A stretch of 64,000 nucleotides of DNA from Paraspadella gotoi (lineage: Eukaryota; Chaetognatha). A model generated the notes under the pieces. That model did not search any database. It was not told the origin of the DNA and worked only from the letters and a program-made list of their open reading frames with translations. Positions 25,526 through 36,940 of this stretch are shown in pieces. Location of the stretch: the NCBI GenBank assembly GCA_051294375.1, contig CM119265.1:3625620-3689619 (forward strand), in the 5' to 3' direction. How positions within the stretch are numbered: the first letter of the stretch is position 1; each line of letters starts with the position of its first letter. The translations under genes were made by a program, and so were the position numbers.

Positions 25526-25883
25526 TTTCAAAGACTAGTAAAAAAAATTAGAGTAATTGAGTCTGATTCAGATTCAGATTAAGTATAAGGATAATATTAT
25601 ATACTGCAATATGTAAATTAGATTAAAGCATTTCTATATACTAATTTGGATATTAAAATGAGTACTATAATCTCATTTGCATATTGCAGTAAATCATAAT
25701 GAAGTGTAAATTCAAACAAAAAATACTTGAATCAAAATGTAATATGAAAATTTCAGAGCTATTTCAAGATGAGTAGCCATATCTAAATTTTTAACTTATT
25801 ATGATCCCACACTTTTATAAACTTCATTGTAATTTATAATAATTTTTATTTAAAAAAAACGGTTAAGTCCCAGCCAATGCGTG

Positions 25884-26705
25884 ACGCCGAAGACGACGAC
25901 ATCACAAAGAAGCTCACCCGAATCAATATCAAGCCTGAACCGGCTTCGCCGGTAGGCTCGATAAAAAAACTTAACAAACAAATTAATTATTTAATAAATA
26001 AAGTAAATAAAAATAAAGTAAATAAATAAAGTAAATAAATAAATAAAGTAATAAATAAATTAAGTATAAAATAAATAAGTAAATAAATAAAATTAAAGTT
26101 AAATAAATAAATTAAGTAAATAAAATAAATTAAGTAAATAAATAAATTAAGTAAATAAATAAATTAAGTAAATAAATAAATTAAGTATAATAAAAATAAA
26201 TTAAGTAATAAATAAATAAGTAATAAATAAATTAAGGTTTATTTTGTCCGGTGACTACACCGCGCCGGTGTTTTTCCGCACCTTCAAGAAAAACCCCTGG
26301 GACGACGAGAACTTGCTCGGCAAGTTAAAAAACTATGTCTCCAAGATGGACGACATGTGAGAATTGTGTTTCTTTTTATATGTACAACTTTTAAATACAA
26401 ACGTACAAAATATTTTTGTTTAAATGTTTTTATTTTCACACAACCAACATTGAAGTCGCAGATCGCTCGGCGTGCGATAAAGGGAAACCACGATACCTCC
26501 GCCACATCGTGGAGGGGGCGTGTGAAAGGAGGAATCCTGAACGAATCATTGGACAGGGCGGCGTCGTTCTCGTTACAACGCCGAGTATATGGCCTATTGG
26601 ATGGGATCGACGATTCGGACGACGAGGAAAAGGAACTCATGTACCATCACGTTTATTCTTGACAAACAAAGGGCAAGTGATGAAAAGAAGACTTTTGCAA
26701 TTGAA
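25884..26705 (+). pseudogene. Gamma-family gene, unit 3
   Basis: Leader near 25,880-25,965, AT-rich tract 25,970-26,235, exon near 26,254-26,357 (TGA then LHRAVFF-like, FKKNPWDDENLLGK), then VADRSACDKGKP from about 26,448. Extra bases near 26,520 and 26,575 break the frame further than in unit 2. Confidence 0.45.
25970..26235 (+). repeat. AT-rich minisatellite, unit 3
   Basis: Repeats of AAGTAAATAAATAAATT in the same position as in units 1 and 2. Confidence 0.85.
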
Positions 26706-27596
26706 GACATGAGGGATGGGAACTGAAGTTTGGTCAGGTCTACGTCGTCAATTACGACGTTTTTATATATAATATTAACGTAGTATTACTGGTTCGAGTT
26801 CCAGAGAAAGAATTATAATTTTTTAAACGGATAATATCGCGTTCAAAGGTAAAAATTTGATTGAGGACAAAAAAGCCTCGGCGGGGTCATGGCCTCCGTT
26901 TCAAAACAAACAAAAATAAAAATTTTTAACAACGGTAAACAAGGATTTATAAATAAAGAAAAAAAAGAAAGAAGGATAGTAGTAGTCGCTCGGATATATC
27001 ACGAGGTTGTCAAATGTCGCCATTAAATCGCGTTGGAATCGCGAAGTTCAAAGTTCATGGCTATCTAGATGACGTTCCGTGAGAGCGGAGATTCTGACTC
27101 GGCCCTGGAGAAAACTCACATTTTAATTACACTGAACTGAGCTCATAGCTTTTTCAAGGTTAGTTAAGGTAACCGGAAGATCTAAATTTTGGTGCTAAAT
27201 AAAGTACGAATTGAAAGAAAGAAGAAAGTCGCCGATCAGCTTCAACGGGTCCATTTATTAACGTAACCGAGTAGACAATTGAGCGGACAACGGAGTGGAC
27301 TACAGAGTTGAAAAGCCTGAGGAAAAAACGGGTTTACAAATATAACTGGCTCTCTAACAATTTATATTAAATTTCTAAGCAACAATAGACTAGCTGTTTA
27401 ACTCGCTAATTATACCTACTAGTTTCGGCTTCAGATCTTCATGGTGACCAAATATCGTCAAACATATTTTAGAGAATAAAATAATTATTTGGAGGAAAGG
27501 AGATTTCGGCCTTTTCAAATCATCGATGGCTGAATGATTAAGAGTCAGGATCGGGATAGACAAAAACAATGACGATTATTTGAATGATGGATTAAT

Positions 27597-27705
27597 TGCT
27601 TAGGGTTTCGGTTAGGATAAGGTTAGTTAGGGATAGATATTAGGGATTAGGGTTTGTGATTAAGGGTGGTTTAGGGTTGGGATAGGGTAAGGGATTAGGG
27701 TCATT
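27597..27705 (+). repeat. Degenerate TTAGGG-like block, unit 3
   Basis: Third copy of the unit-boundary block. After it the array ends: CCCAACGCTACTTTTG continues into different sequence instead of alpha exon 1. Confidence 0.8.
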
Positions 27706-28938
27706 TTTCCCAACGCTACTTTTGCAACAATAAAATTCTGGCTTGCTGGATGAGAGAAAGAATTAAGCCTCCGTTGGGATCGGGATTGACAGAAACGACG
27801 ACGATAATTTGAACGATGGAGGAAGCAGTTGCGACGGTGAGAGCGACGACAAAAGGAGTGATGCATAAAACGATGATGGAAGTTATAAAAGATACGATTT
27901 TTGTGCGTGTGTTTGAGTCCGCTGCTTTAGGAGCTGCAGCAAGGGGGCTTCTTTGAAAAAAAGTGCCGAGATTTCAACTGATCGTTGGATCGTGAGTTTA
28001 CGGAATGCGAAAAGGAGAGCAGAGATTCGAGGAGGAGGAAGAGGAGGAGGATGAGGAGGAGGAAGAAGAGAGGATTTTTGAGACCGGAACCGATGACGTA
28101 ATAGGAATGAAGAGTTGAAACAATGTAATTATCAATAATTATAATTGAGAGGTTTATCGCGAGATTTTCGGCACACGTGTATATCAATTTAAATTATAAT
28201 ACAACTAACCATTTTTTTCTTTTACTTTTTTGTGAATACACACAAAACAACTTTTTATAAGAACACTTAACCTGATAACTCCATCAGTCTTTTGTCAATC
28301 AGTCAATCACCTGACTAAGTATTAAGGCGGGCCAAAATTGAACACTTTTTATATCTTTTAGTTCTCTCAAAAAAATTTATTTTTTCCTTCTATTACTAAA
28401 TCGATTTTCAATGCAACTTTTAGAATTAGTTCATTGGGTTGTTGCACTGAAGCTTTTAAAATATAATAAATGACAAAAAAAATTTTAAAATTTGTTTTTT
28501 CAAGAACAGATTCTTGTAAAGCTTAAAAAGTTAAATGAAAGTTAGTACTATAATTTTTTTAAATTTTGACAATAAATTGGTTAAAAATAGAAAAAACCTT
28601 AAAAAAAATTAAAACCAAAAATGATAGAACAATGAGACTGGTATCATATTAAAGCCATAATTATGGGGCATCTTTTCCATATAATTTTTTAAAAATGTTT
28701 CAAAGGATTTTTTTAAAATCTTGATCGGAATCTTAGTCAAAAGTATAACAACTTTTGAAATTAAATTAAACACACTTGGCCACATTTAAAAAAAATAAAC
28801 AAATATAGATTCTGAAAGAAATAATTTTAATGCATCATGTGAGGTATCATATGAAAGCTAACGATGTCTGCTACATGACAGCACGTAAAAAAAATTTTCT
28901 TAATAAAAATAAAAAATCACCAGACTACCCTAATAAAA

Positions 28939-28948
28939 ACGCGAGAGA

Positions 28949-28980
<32 letters not shown>

Positions 28981-28989
28981 AAGAAAGAG

Positions 28990-29052
<63 letters not shown>

Positions 29053-29055
29053 GAG
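28939..29055 (+). repeat. GAGA/GAAA microsatellite
   Basis: Runs of GAGAGAAA passing into pure GAAA repeats. Confidence 0.95.
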
Positions 29056-29330
29056 TTTTAGGACAAATCAAAAGCGGTATCAGCAGAGGCAGCCAGAAAA
29101 AAAGAATGATGCGAGTTGAAAAAATGATGTGAGTTATCATCTGATTAGCTGATTTCCGCTTAATTATCGTAGGCAGATCCGACATTGTTTGCTCAAACTT
29201 GTTCTTCTTACTGTTTCACCTACAATGTAGGTCCTACATCAACACTCCAAGAAAACTGCAGCGCAGATGCTCTAACTTCCCTAACCAAGGCTTTCTTTTC
29301 TATCTCTCTATCTACTAAATAAAAAACCAT

Positions 29331-29434
<104 letters not shown>

Positions 29435-29847
29435 GCATCGCAAAAGGCTACGACAGCTGCAAGAACAAAACCCTTTCATCTTTTCCGATCTTTCGATCTT
29501 TATTAATTTTTATGATTCAATATTTTCTTTTCTTTCTAAAAGTGTTCAGCACTGTGATCATAGAGAGTTGAAAAATTAAAGCTACAGAGACGATTTAAAG
29601 TTCACTCGAGCTCGAGACAAACTTAACCTCGTTAAACTTTAAAGAACTCGAATTTCACTCGAACTCTCTTTAAAAAAGAATTTTCTCCGAAAAAATCGAA
29701 AATTGTCTCTTTTGGCACTTTTCCTTACTACTATCGTGCATAAATAATAGAAATTGAATTAATTTAAAAGAAAAATTCTTAAAAAAAAAAAAAACAAAAT
29801 AAAAAGAAAAAAAAAACTCTCTCAATCATCCCTGTGGCGCCGCCTGT

Positions 29848-32800
29848 TCACAAAAAAGAAAAGCAGCCGACGCGATGTCTTTTGTTTCTCTCGAGGACGA
29901 CCTCGTCCTCGACGCCGACGACGAAGGCGGGACTTTTGAAATCGGGGGAGCGAAGGTCGACGCGGGTGACGGGAACGAGGCGGAGGGATTGACGCTGGGA
30001 TGCGGGGAAGGGGAAGGGATGCGGGGAGGGGAAGGGTGAGGATAAAGGGGAGGGGCAGTGGGATTGTGGTGGGGAAAAAGAAGAGAGGAGAGATTAGATG
30101 TCACTAGGGGTTGGAAGGAAACAAGGAAGGAAGGAAGGAATAAATGAATGAATGAATGAATGAATGAATGAATGAATGAATGAAAGAATGAAAGAATGAA
30201 AGAAAGAAAGAAAGAAAGAAAGAAAAATTTAAAAAATTAAAAGACAACAAACAATATGTAAAACGAAATAAATTAACCAACTAAACGAACCAAGAAACAA
30301 CAAACCAATCAAGACACGAATCCAACCAACATATTCAACCAATGAAATCCAACCAACCTGCATCCTTACTCTCCTCCAACCCGGATCCGCCTCCAACGCC
30401 GTCGAGTGGCGCTCGACGAGGCGTTGCGAGGCTTCGGTCACGCCATCCTCCATCGAGAAGCTGATGGGCACCACCTTTGAAGGGAAGACGAAATTCCATG
30501 TCAGTGTTAATTCATTTTTTAATTAATTCAATTATTTATTCTTCTAATTAATCTTTGATTTGCTGAAGTACAAATACAATACCCGACGACTATTAATCTT
30601 ACTCTCTAATCTTCATTCCTCATTCCCCTAATCCTCATTCCACATTTCCCTGATCTTCATTCCTCATTTCCCTAATCCTCATTCCCCATTTCCCTAATCT
30701 TCATTCCTTATTACCCTAATCCTCATCCCACATTTCCCTAATCTTCATTCCCCATTTCCCTGATCCTCATCCCCAGTCCCCGCCGTCGAAACCTTTTCCC
30801 CGGTCTGCTCCCAAATGTGTTCCCCGGCGGCGGCGACGACGACGTCAGACTCGATCCCCAATTCCGGCGTCGGGCGACACCACGAAGACTTGTGGACAGT
30901 CCTGTGGGGATGTTGTGGAAAGATTTGTGGATGAGACTGTGGTTGTGATTGAAAATTTGTAAATGTTAGTTTAGTGAAGTTTAGACGTACATAAAATACG
31001 TAAATATTTAATAATTGACGTGATAAAATTTTTAAAAAACTTACGTACAATTTAAAACTTATGAACTTTAATGAAAAGCAAAATCCACTACGCATAAGTT
31101 TTAAATTATTTTGAATCAGTTTATGGATTAGATAGCTTTGCCGTTTCGCTATTTTCGATGACGTTTAAATTATCACGATGAAATAGATAACGAACAAAAT
31201 GTTTATTTACTTATTTACAATCGATAAGGCAATGTGAATAAAATAATTGAGTTAGAAATTGAATATCAACCATTCGGGCCGAGGGCAGCTTCGCTTATGA
31301 AAACTAAAGTCCTTCGTCCTACTCCCTCGGCCCATGAAACAATTTCCCTATGACCTAGTCCCACTCTCCGCCCTCTGATTCGCTAAGAGCTAAAAACCAC
31401 GATCGAATAAACAGGGAGAGGGGGAGAGAGAGAGAGAGAGTTCACATCGATCGAAATAGAGTGGAGGCGGATCCCGTATCCGCTGACGATAGTAAAAAAC
31501 AACGGGGCATTTTCATCTATAGGCTAAATGTTGATAACTAATGAATAAAAAAATGTTACTTTTATCATCATCTTACCAATTGATTCTGATCTTGATGAAA
31601 TTCTTAAAGTTTCCTTTTCCGCGACATTTGCGACAGAAAGTGACTTGAGTTCCTCCGCATTCGATGCAGCTGCAGAAAGAACTTTAATTTAACAGATGCA
31701 ACAAAATACAAAACCACGATAAAGTTGAGATTCGAGACGAATTGAATGAGAGTTAAAACGGTTCCTTTTACTCACTTGAATCGGCCTAAACCCTTGCAGG
31801 TGTAGCAGAAACGGTTTATCTGAAAAAAAGAATGTAAGTATTGTAATACACACCGCGATAGAATTGCGTAATTTTAAAAAAACTGCCCTCAACATTATCC
31901 CACAAAAAAAATAAATTTCAACCGTTAAAACCCAAGTTTACAAACAAACAAACACACACAAAGATTACAAACAAACAATAAGGGAAACAAACCAATCATC
32001 TTGTCGACCTGAAAGGCGCTCATATTTGATTTGGTCCTGTGATGACAAGTGGACATCCTCGACGCCTCGAATCCTTGTTTGCGCGAGAATCGACCGCCGA
32101 ACTCGAGAGACCCTCGACCATCGCAGGCCTCGCAGAGGAACTGGGTGGGGTAGGGAAGGGGGGATGGGAAGGGGTGGAGAGGGGGGTGGTTTGAGGGATG
32201 AATAATAGATGGATGGTAGTTAATGGGGTTGAGTTAAATGTCATTAAAAAAAGTAATCTTAAAAAAAAAAATACTAACTTCAAAAATTGTATTGCTGCAT
32301 TCAAACGTTAATTATCCGTTCATGCGTTAATTATGATTTTAAATTAAAATAAACTTTTTAAAGCATTAAAATTCATGAATTCTAAATCACAACTCACGCT
32401 TCTTTTTCCGTTGCAGACGTGACAAGTGACGCTGCCGGCGTTGCAGTCTTCACAAGCCTGAAAGGGACAAAACAAATGAAACGCTGAAAGTCTCAACTTT
32501 TCATAGATAAGACCTACCGTCACATAATCCGTTCCGGGAACCTGAAAGATAGAAAGGGCGATGGTGTTAATCTTCAAGGAAATGTGACTCATTATTTATA
32601 AATAAAAATAAACATAAACATTACGTGCCTGAAAGTGTTTGGTAAATGTTTCTTTGTTCTTAACGGGAATCTCGAAATCGAAAGACCAAATGTCAAGATC
32701 TTCGTCGATTTTGGATCCGTACGGCGAAACTCCCTGAGATGATCAAATCGTACTTGGAGACTTCGGAGTTCACGTGAACATTATTATTGTCAAGGGCAGG

Positions 32801-33979
32801 GGCACAGCTCAAGTCAAGAGGAAAGGGAATTCAAATAGAAAAGTTGCAGAAGAAGAAGTAACGACGGAGACCAGGTAAATTAAAATGTCACTTTGTTGGC
32901 CGGAGGCAAGTTATTCGCCTCCTAACCCAAAAGTCCGGGGTTCTTGCCCGGTGGTCGTCTGGCAGTTTAGAGGGACGGGGCGCTTAACCCGCCTGTAACA
33001 TGGTGTTACAGCCTGATCCGAAGCTCAGGGACTGCTTATATTGAACGGTTCTGTCTTTAACACATAACAATAATTACTGTCTCTTCAATCTTTCTATTAT
33101 TCTTTCTATTCTCTTTACGATCGGTCTGTCGGTCGGTCTGTCAAACTATAGTTGGTTGCTCATTTATTAAGACAGAAAAAAACTTCAAATCTAAGGGACT
33201 GCGAGCGCCGCCTTCAGGAAATCCTAAAAATAGAAGGAATGTCATAAATACAAGGGCCAAGAAAGTTTTTTAGTCATGTAATGGCATGTCATATCATGTG
33301 ATAAAAGAGAAATACACGTGCGGCGCAACACATTGGAATCACCGTTCTTGTTTTTAACCAACAAAGAATTCTGAAGAATAATAACTGAATAGTCAATGCC
33401 GAATACGGTCCCTAATAATATTGATCAACCTGAATTGGAAATGTGACCCATTCCTTTTTCCTTGATTCCGTCAGAGTCCAGAGTTCGTACTAATTATGGA
33501 ATGTGAGTCAATCATTAATATTTGATAATGCATACATATATTATACATGGTACAACGATAAATACTCACGACGAAGACTTTAGCGAATTTCCAGTCATCG
33601 ACGTTCAAAGGTTTTGGCGCCAAATTAAAGATCGTCTTCTCCGCCGCCGCGCGGCGCTGCAGCTTCCTGCGGATCTCGTCCGCTGTCACCGTCGGCGTCT
33701 CTTCGCTGACGATTAGGTAATGGACGGTCAAATTCATGGTTTGAAGTTAAGTGTAAATTTTATGCAATAAAAAAATGTTTGACGTTAAACATACATACGT
33801 ACTTCTAATAACAATATGAGCCTACTGTCGCTAGTTTATGAAGCTTAACTATCAAAATTTATTTGGATTTATCATTCGAGATTAATCGACCGACAGAGAA
33901 TGCACTTTAGTTAGTATAATGGTTTTATCCGTAAAACTGACGACAAAATAAAAGTTACTTACAGCCAGTTGACGTCCAT
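29848..33979 (-). CDS. SSUH2: SSUH2-like protein, cysteine-repeat family
   Basis: Exons in transcript order: 33,979-33,963, 33,705-33,570, 32,733-32,629, 32,541-32,518, 32,457-32,398, about 32,129-32,020 (3' limit unclear), 31,819-31,776, 31,669-31,577, 30,901-30,793, 30,474-30,370, 29,994-29,848. The N-terminus reads MDVNWLEETPTVTADEIRRK. The centre has the family's CXXC pairs: CEDCNAG, CHVCNGK, CEACDGRG, CYTCKGLG, CIECGG, CRKCRGKG. Then come IKIRINW, the LGIESDVVVAAAGEHIW segment, VVPISFSMEDGV and the end RQSLRLVPVTRVDL. Phases agree at nearly all joins. The exon ending KHFQ uses an apparent GC donor (CAG|GCACGT). SSUH2 resembles the DnaJ zinc-binding repeat; its cellular role is poorly defined. 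Confidence 0.75.
30119..30225 (+). repeat. GAAT/GAAA microsatellite
   Basis: GGAA, then GAAT, then GAAA repeats inside the last intron of the SSUH2-like gene. Confidence 0.9.
30600..30775. repeat. Minisatellite next to an SSUH2 5' splice site
   Basis: About eight imperfect units of about 22 bp (CCCTAATCCTCATTCCCCATTT type) beginning some 20 bases inside the intron after the exon that ends at 30,793. The repeat unit does not include exon sequence, in contrast to the KCTD and CYC1 cases. Confidence 0.8.
32893..33088 (+). mobile_element. SINE family A, copy 1 (5' truncated)
   Basis: Shares about 190 bp with the copies at 39,778 and 41,089, including GGTCCGGGGTTCTAGCCC-type sequence (a plausible tRNA-like B box), GTAACATGGTGTTACAGC and the end TACTGTCTCTTCA. 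It is inserted in an intron of the SSUH2-like gene. Confidence 0.7.
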
Positions 33980-34167
33980 TTTAAAGTAACCAAGATAATA
34001 GTAGTCAAAATCAAAACGCAGTGATAGAGATGGCCATGTGCAGAAATGAAGAATTATTAATCAGATACAGAATATGAGAAACTTAAAGGATTATAACTAT
34101 AAGTTTGGAGAGAACGCATAGTTAATGACGCAGTGTGGGACTCAGTTAACTCAGTTAACTTAGTTAA

Positions 34168-34300
<133 letters not shown>

Positions 34301-34512
34301 GAAAGATAATTAATCAAATTAAGGAGAATAATTGTTTCTCTTGGACGGGGAAGAGAAAATATGTTAATAGATGAACCTATAAACTGAAGGTTAAAGTTAT
34401 CGAAAAATTCACTTGCCACGTGAATTTTAAAAACATGTTGAAAATTATCGATGCGAAACAAAGAGATTATTACTTAATTTTCATCCTATTTGTGTACAAA
34501 ATTGTCGTACTA

Positions 34513-36312
34513 TTACTCAAAGTTAAGTTGGAATTGTTTTTCGTTGTTGTTCAGAAAGTTTACATAAAATAAAGGGTGACGGACAAATGATTCAATAGCG
34601 TAATCTGGAACGCACCAGAGAAAGTTATTATTTATGCGATACTTCTTACAGCCAAGAGTTATAAGTAAATTCTTCATTTCAGTCAGAGCAACGAAAATCG
34701 ATACTTTCTACACATTTCGTCTCAATATCGTTTTCAGGCTCCACGTGACGTTTGGCCCAAGAATAAAGAATTTTAGCCACAATCAACTGAAAATCAGTCG
34801 GCAAATTCATAAGACAAAAAACACCACGAGGCTCGGAAATATCAATTAAATAATATTTCTTTCGGTCAGCCGAGACGTAGGTCGGCTTCTTTTCGCCCAA
34901 CGCCTCCTTCAAGGCTTCGCGTTGGAGGCGAAGGAAGTCGTCGAAGGAGTCGGGGAGGAGGAGGTCGCCGTCGCGGAGGAAGTTGAGAATGTGTCTGGGG
35001 GGGAGGGAGGATTATAGAAATGAAATTGATACACCTTCAATTCGGTACAACCAATAAAAAAATATTCATTCATTCAATGAAAAAGATATATCTTTCCCCT
35101 TACTTTGGACAGAAGAATAGAGATGAAACTTAGTTCTGTTTTATTTGCGATAATTCCCTCCTAAACATCTCTCCATGCTCGTCTGAATGTACCCCTCCTA
35201 AACAGTCTCTCTCCATCCCTGTCATAATGACGCCGACACTAAACACATGTCTCCATCAGCCTCGTCAAATGTCCCACCTAACATCTCTCCATCCCTGTCT
35301 ATTGTCCCGACCTAATCATCTCTCCAACCCTGTCTAATGTCCCCACCTAAAATCTCTCCATCCCTGTCTAATGTCCCCACCGAAACATCTCTCATCCCTG
35401 TTTAATGTCCCCTCCTAAACATCTCTCCATCCCTGTTTAATGTCCCTCCTAAACATCTCTCCATCCCTGTCAAATATCCCTACCTAAACATCTCTCCATC
35501 CCTGTCTAATGTCCCACCTAAACATCTCCATCCCTGTCTAATGTCCCTACCTAAACATTTTTCCATCCCTGTTTAATGTCCCCACTAAACACTCTCCCAT
35601 CCCTGTTTAATGTCGCCACCTAATCATCTCTCCATCCCTGTTTAATATCCCACCTAAACATCTCTCCATCCTGTTTAATGTCTCACCTAAACATCTTTCC
35701 ATCCCTGTTTAATGTCCCCACCTAAACATCTCTCCATCCCTACTATAATATCCCCACCTAAACATCTCTCCATCCCTGTTTAATGTTCCTCCTAAACATC
35801 TCTCCAGCCCTGTCTAATGTCCCCACCTAAACATCTCTCCATCCCTGTTTAATGTCCCACCTAAACATCTCTCCATCCTGTTTAATGTCCCCACCTAAAC
35901 ATCTCTCCATCCCTGTCTAATGTCCTCACCTAAACATCTCTCCATCCCTGTCTAATGTTCCCACCTAAACATCTCTCCATCCCTATCTATAAAGACACGC
36001 CCCCGTCTCATCCTTGGCCTCGGAATGTCTCCTCCAAACATCTCTCCATCCCTGTTTAATGTCCCCACCTAAACATCTCTCCATCCCTGTCTATAAACCG
36101 CCCCTGTCTCATACCTTTGCCGTCGGAATGTCTCCTCCAAACATCCGCCCCAACATTGAATCCAGGAATCGCATCAGCGTCGACAGAGACGTCGTGAATC
36201 TGACGCCTTCGACGTTCAGACGAATCAGTGTCGGGTTGAGAGACTCAGCTTCCTTGCTGCTGTCCGCTTCGGATGTTTCCGACTTGGCAATGGAAAGATT
36301 GGTGTCGCTCAT
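34513..36312 (-). pseudogene. KCTD-like BTB gene, paralogue D (damaged)
   Basis: Exon 1 (36,312-36,069) starts MSDTNLSIAKSETSEADSSK and carries the BTB/T1 segment RLNVEGVRF, then MLGRMFGGDIPTAK, where indels put a stop (GTATGA) before the expected end of the BTB segment. Exon 2 (34,994-34,513) starts RHILNFLRDGDLLLPDSFDD and lacks seven residues (the paralogues' DFFCLDA). It has YYLIDISE and NLPTDFQ and reaches a stop at 34,679. A shift of frame there continues the paralogue alignment (LGCKKYR, WCVPDYAIESF) to a stop at 34,513. The three lesions look like decay, although small indels may be sequence errors. Intron 1 is almost wholly a 35-bp minisatellite. Confidence 0.65.
35160..36068 (-). 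repeat. 35-bp minisatellite spanning a 5' splice site, KCTD D
   Basis: Roughly 25 units. On the minus strand each is GACAGGGATGGAGAGATGTT, then TAG|GTGGGGACATTA. The left part is the 3' end of KCTD exon 1 (codons for DRDGEMFR) and GTGGGG is its donor. The array therefore repeats the exon-intron junction itself. The first unit is the exon end. Confidence 0.85.
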
Positions 36313-36479
36313 TTCTATGACCTGATGAGTGAAAAATATGGTAAAAAAAGTAAACTTTTAACTTTCATATTAATAATAAAACGTAATTATTATTTCTTAT
36401 CATCGATCTTACTTACTTACCAATTTGGGGGACCAAAAATTATGTACGAAAATGATATTTCGATGATTACTACTTTTTA

Positions 36480-36640
36480 GTCGGATCTGCTTATCAGCAG
36501 ATCCCGACTCTATAATTCACTTTGTCGGTCCGTCGGTCCGCCCCCTCAATATTGTCGGGCACTCACTTATATCATGTCAGAACATTAAATTATGATAAAT
36601 TATGCCAAAAAATGATGTCCGTCCGTCTGTCCGTCCGTCC
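36480..36640. repeat. Short dispersed element with GTCGGTCCGTCGG runs
   Basis: An AGTCGGATCTGC...GCAGATCCCGACT inverted pair followed by CGGTCCGTCGGTCCG and a second CCGTCCGTCTGTCCGTCC tract. Pieces recur at 33,118-33,150 (GGTCTGTCGGTCGGTCTG). A related GCAGATCCGACATTGTTTGC string occurs at 29,173 and 37,269. Confidence 0.4.
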
Positions 36641-36683
36641 TTCCATCACACCTTAGCAAAAAATACCAATTACTTGTGACTGG

Positions 36684-36940
36684 ATAGATGGATTGGATTA
36701 AAATTTTGTGTGTGGGTAGGGAAGTGTGTGATTGAGCTGGATATGAAGTTTCGATGGAATCGTCTAAGTGGAAATGAGTTTAAATGGAAAAAACAAAAAA
36801 AGATATTTCACAATCTGAACACCAATTGCTCACGAGTAGATGGGGCGATTGACCTGAAATTTTGTATGTGGGTAGGAAAATGTGTGATTAATCTGGAAAT
36901 CAAGTTTCGATGGAATGATTTGAGTGGAAATGAGTATTGA
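36684..36940 (+). repeat. Direct duplication of about 110 bp
   Basis: Two copies (about 36,684-36,790 and 36,833-36,940) share AAATTTTGTRTGTGGGTAGG, GTGTGATTRA, AAGTTTCGATGGAAT and AGTGGAAATGAGT, separated by about 40 bases. It may be a piece of a dispersed element; no coding signal is trusted. Confidence 0.6.

Larger units (their letters stand above)
16975..27715 (+). repeat. Tandem array, three units of about 3.57 kb
   Basis: The TTGAAGAATATCCACC landmark recurs at 16,975, 20,550 and 24,122, and the third unit ends near 27,715. Each unit holds, in order, an alpha gene, a Ser/Lys-rich tail, a gamma leader, an AT-rich minisatellite, a gamma gene, an 0.8-kb spacer and a TTAGGG-like block. Between-unit identity is very high by eye; most differences are one-base indels in homopolymers. 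The first unit alone has a full alpha exon 1 with start codon; in units 2 and 3 exon 1 is entered from the TTAGGG-like block without its first part. Confidence 0.85.

Noticed and set aside
27819-27956. Small plus-strand gene at the array edge
   Set aside because: 45 codons, no resemblance, no splice or homology support; kept only as a remark.
33180-33240. Possible extra SSUH2 exon (GGATTTCCTGAAGG)
   Set aside because: It runs into a stop within a few codons in the needed phases, and exons on either side already join in phase without it.
35160-36068. CRISPR-like array (35-bp regular repeats)
   Set aside because: Units abut without spacers, derive from the neighbouring exon, and the genome is eukaryotic.
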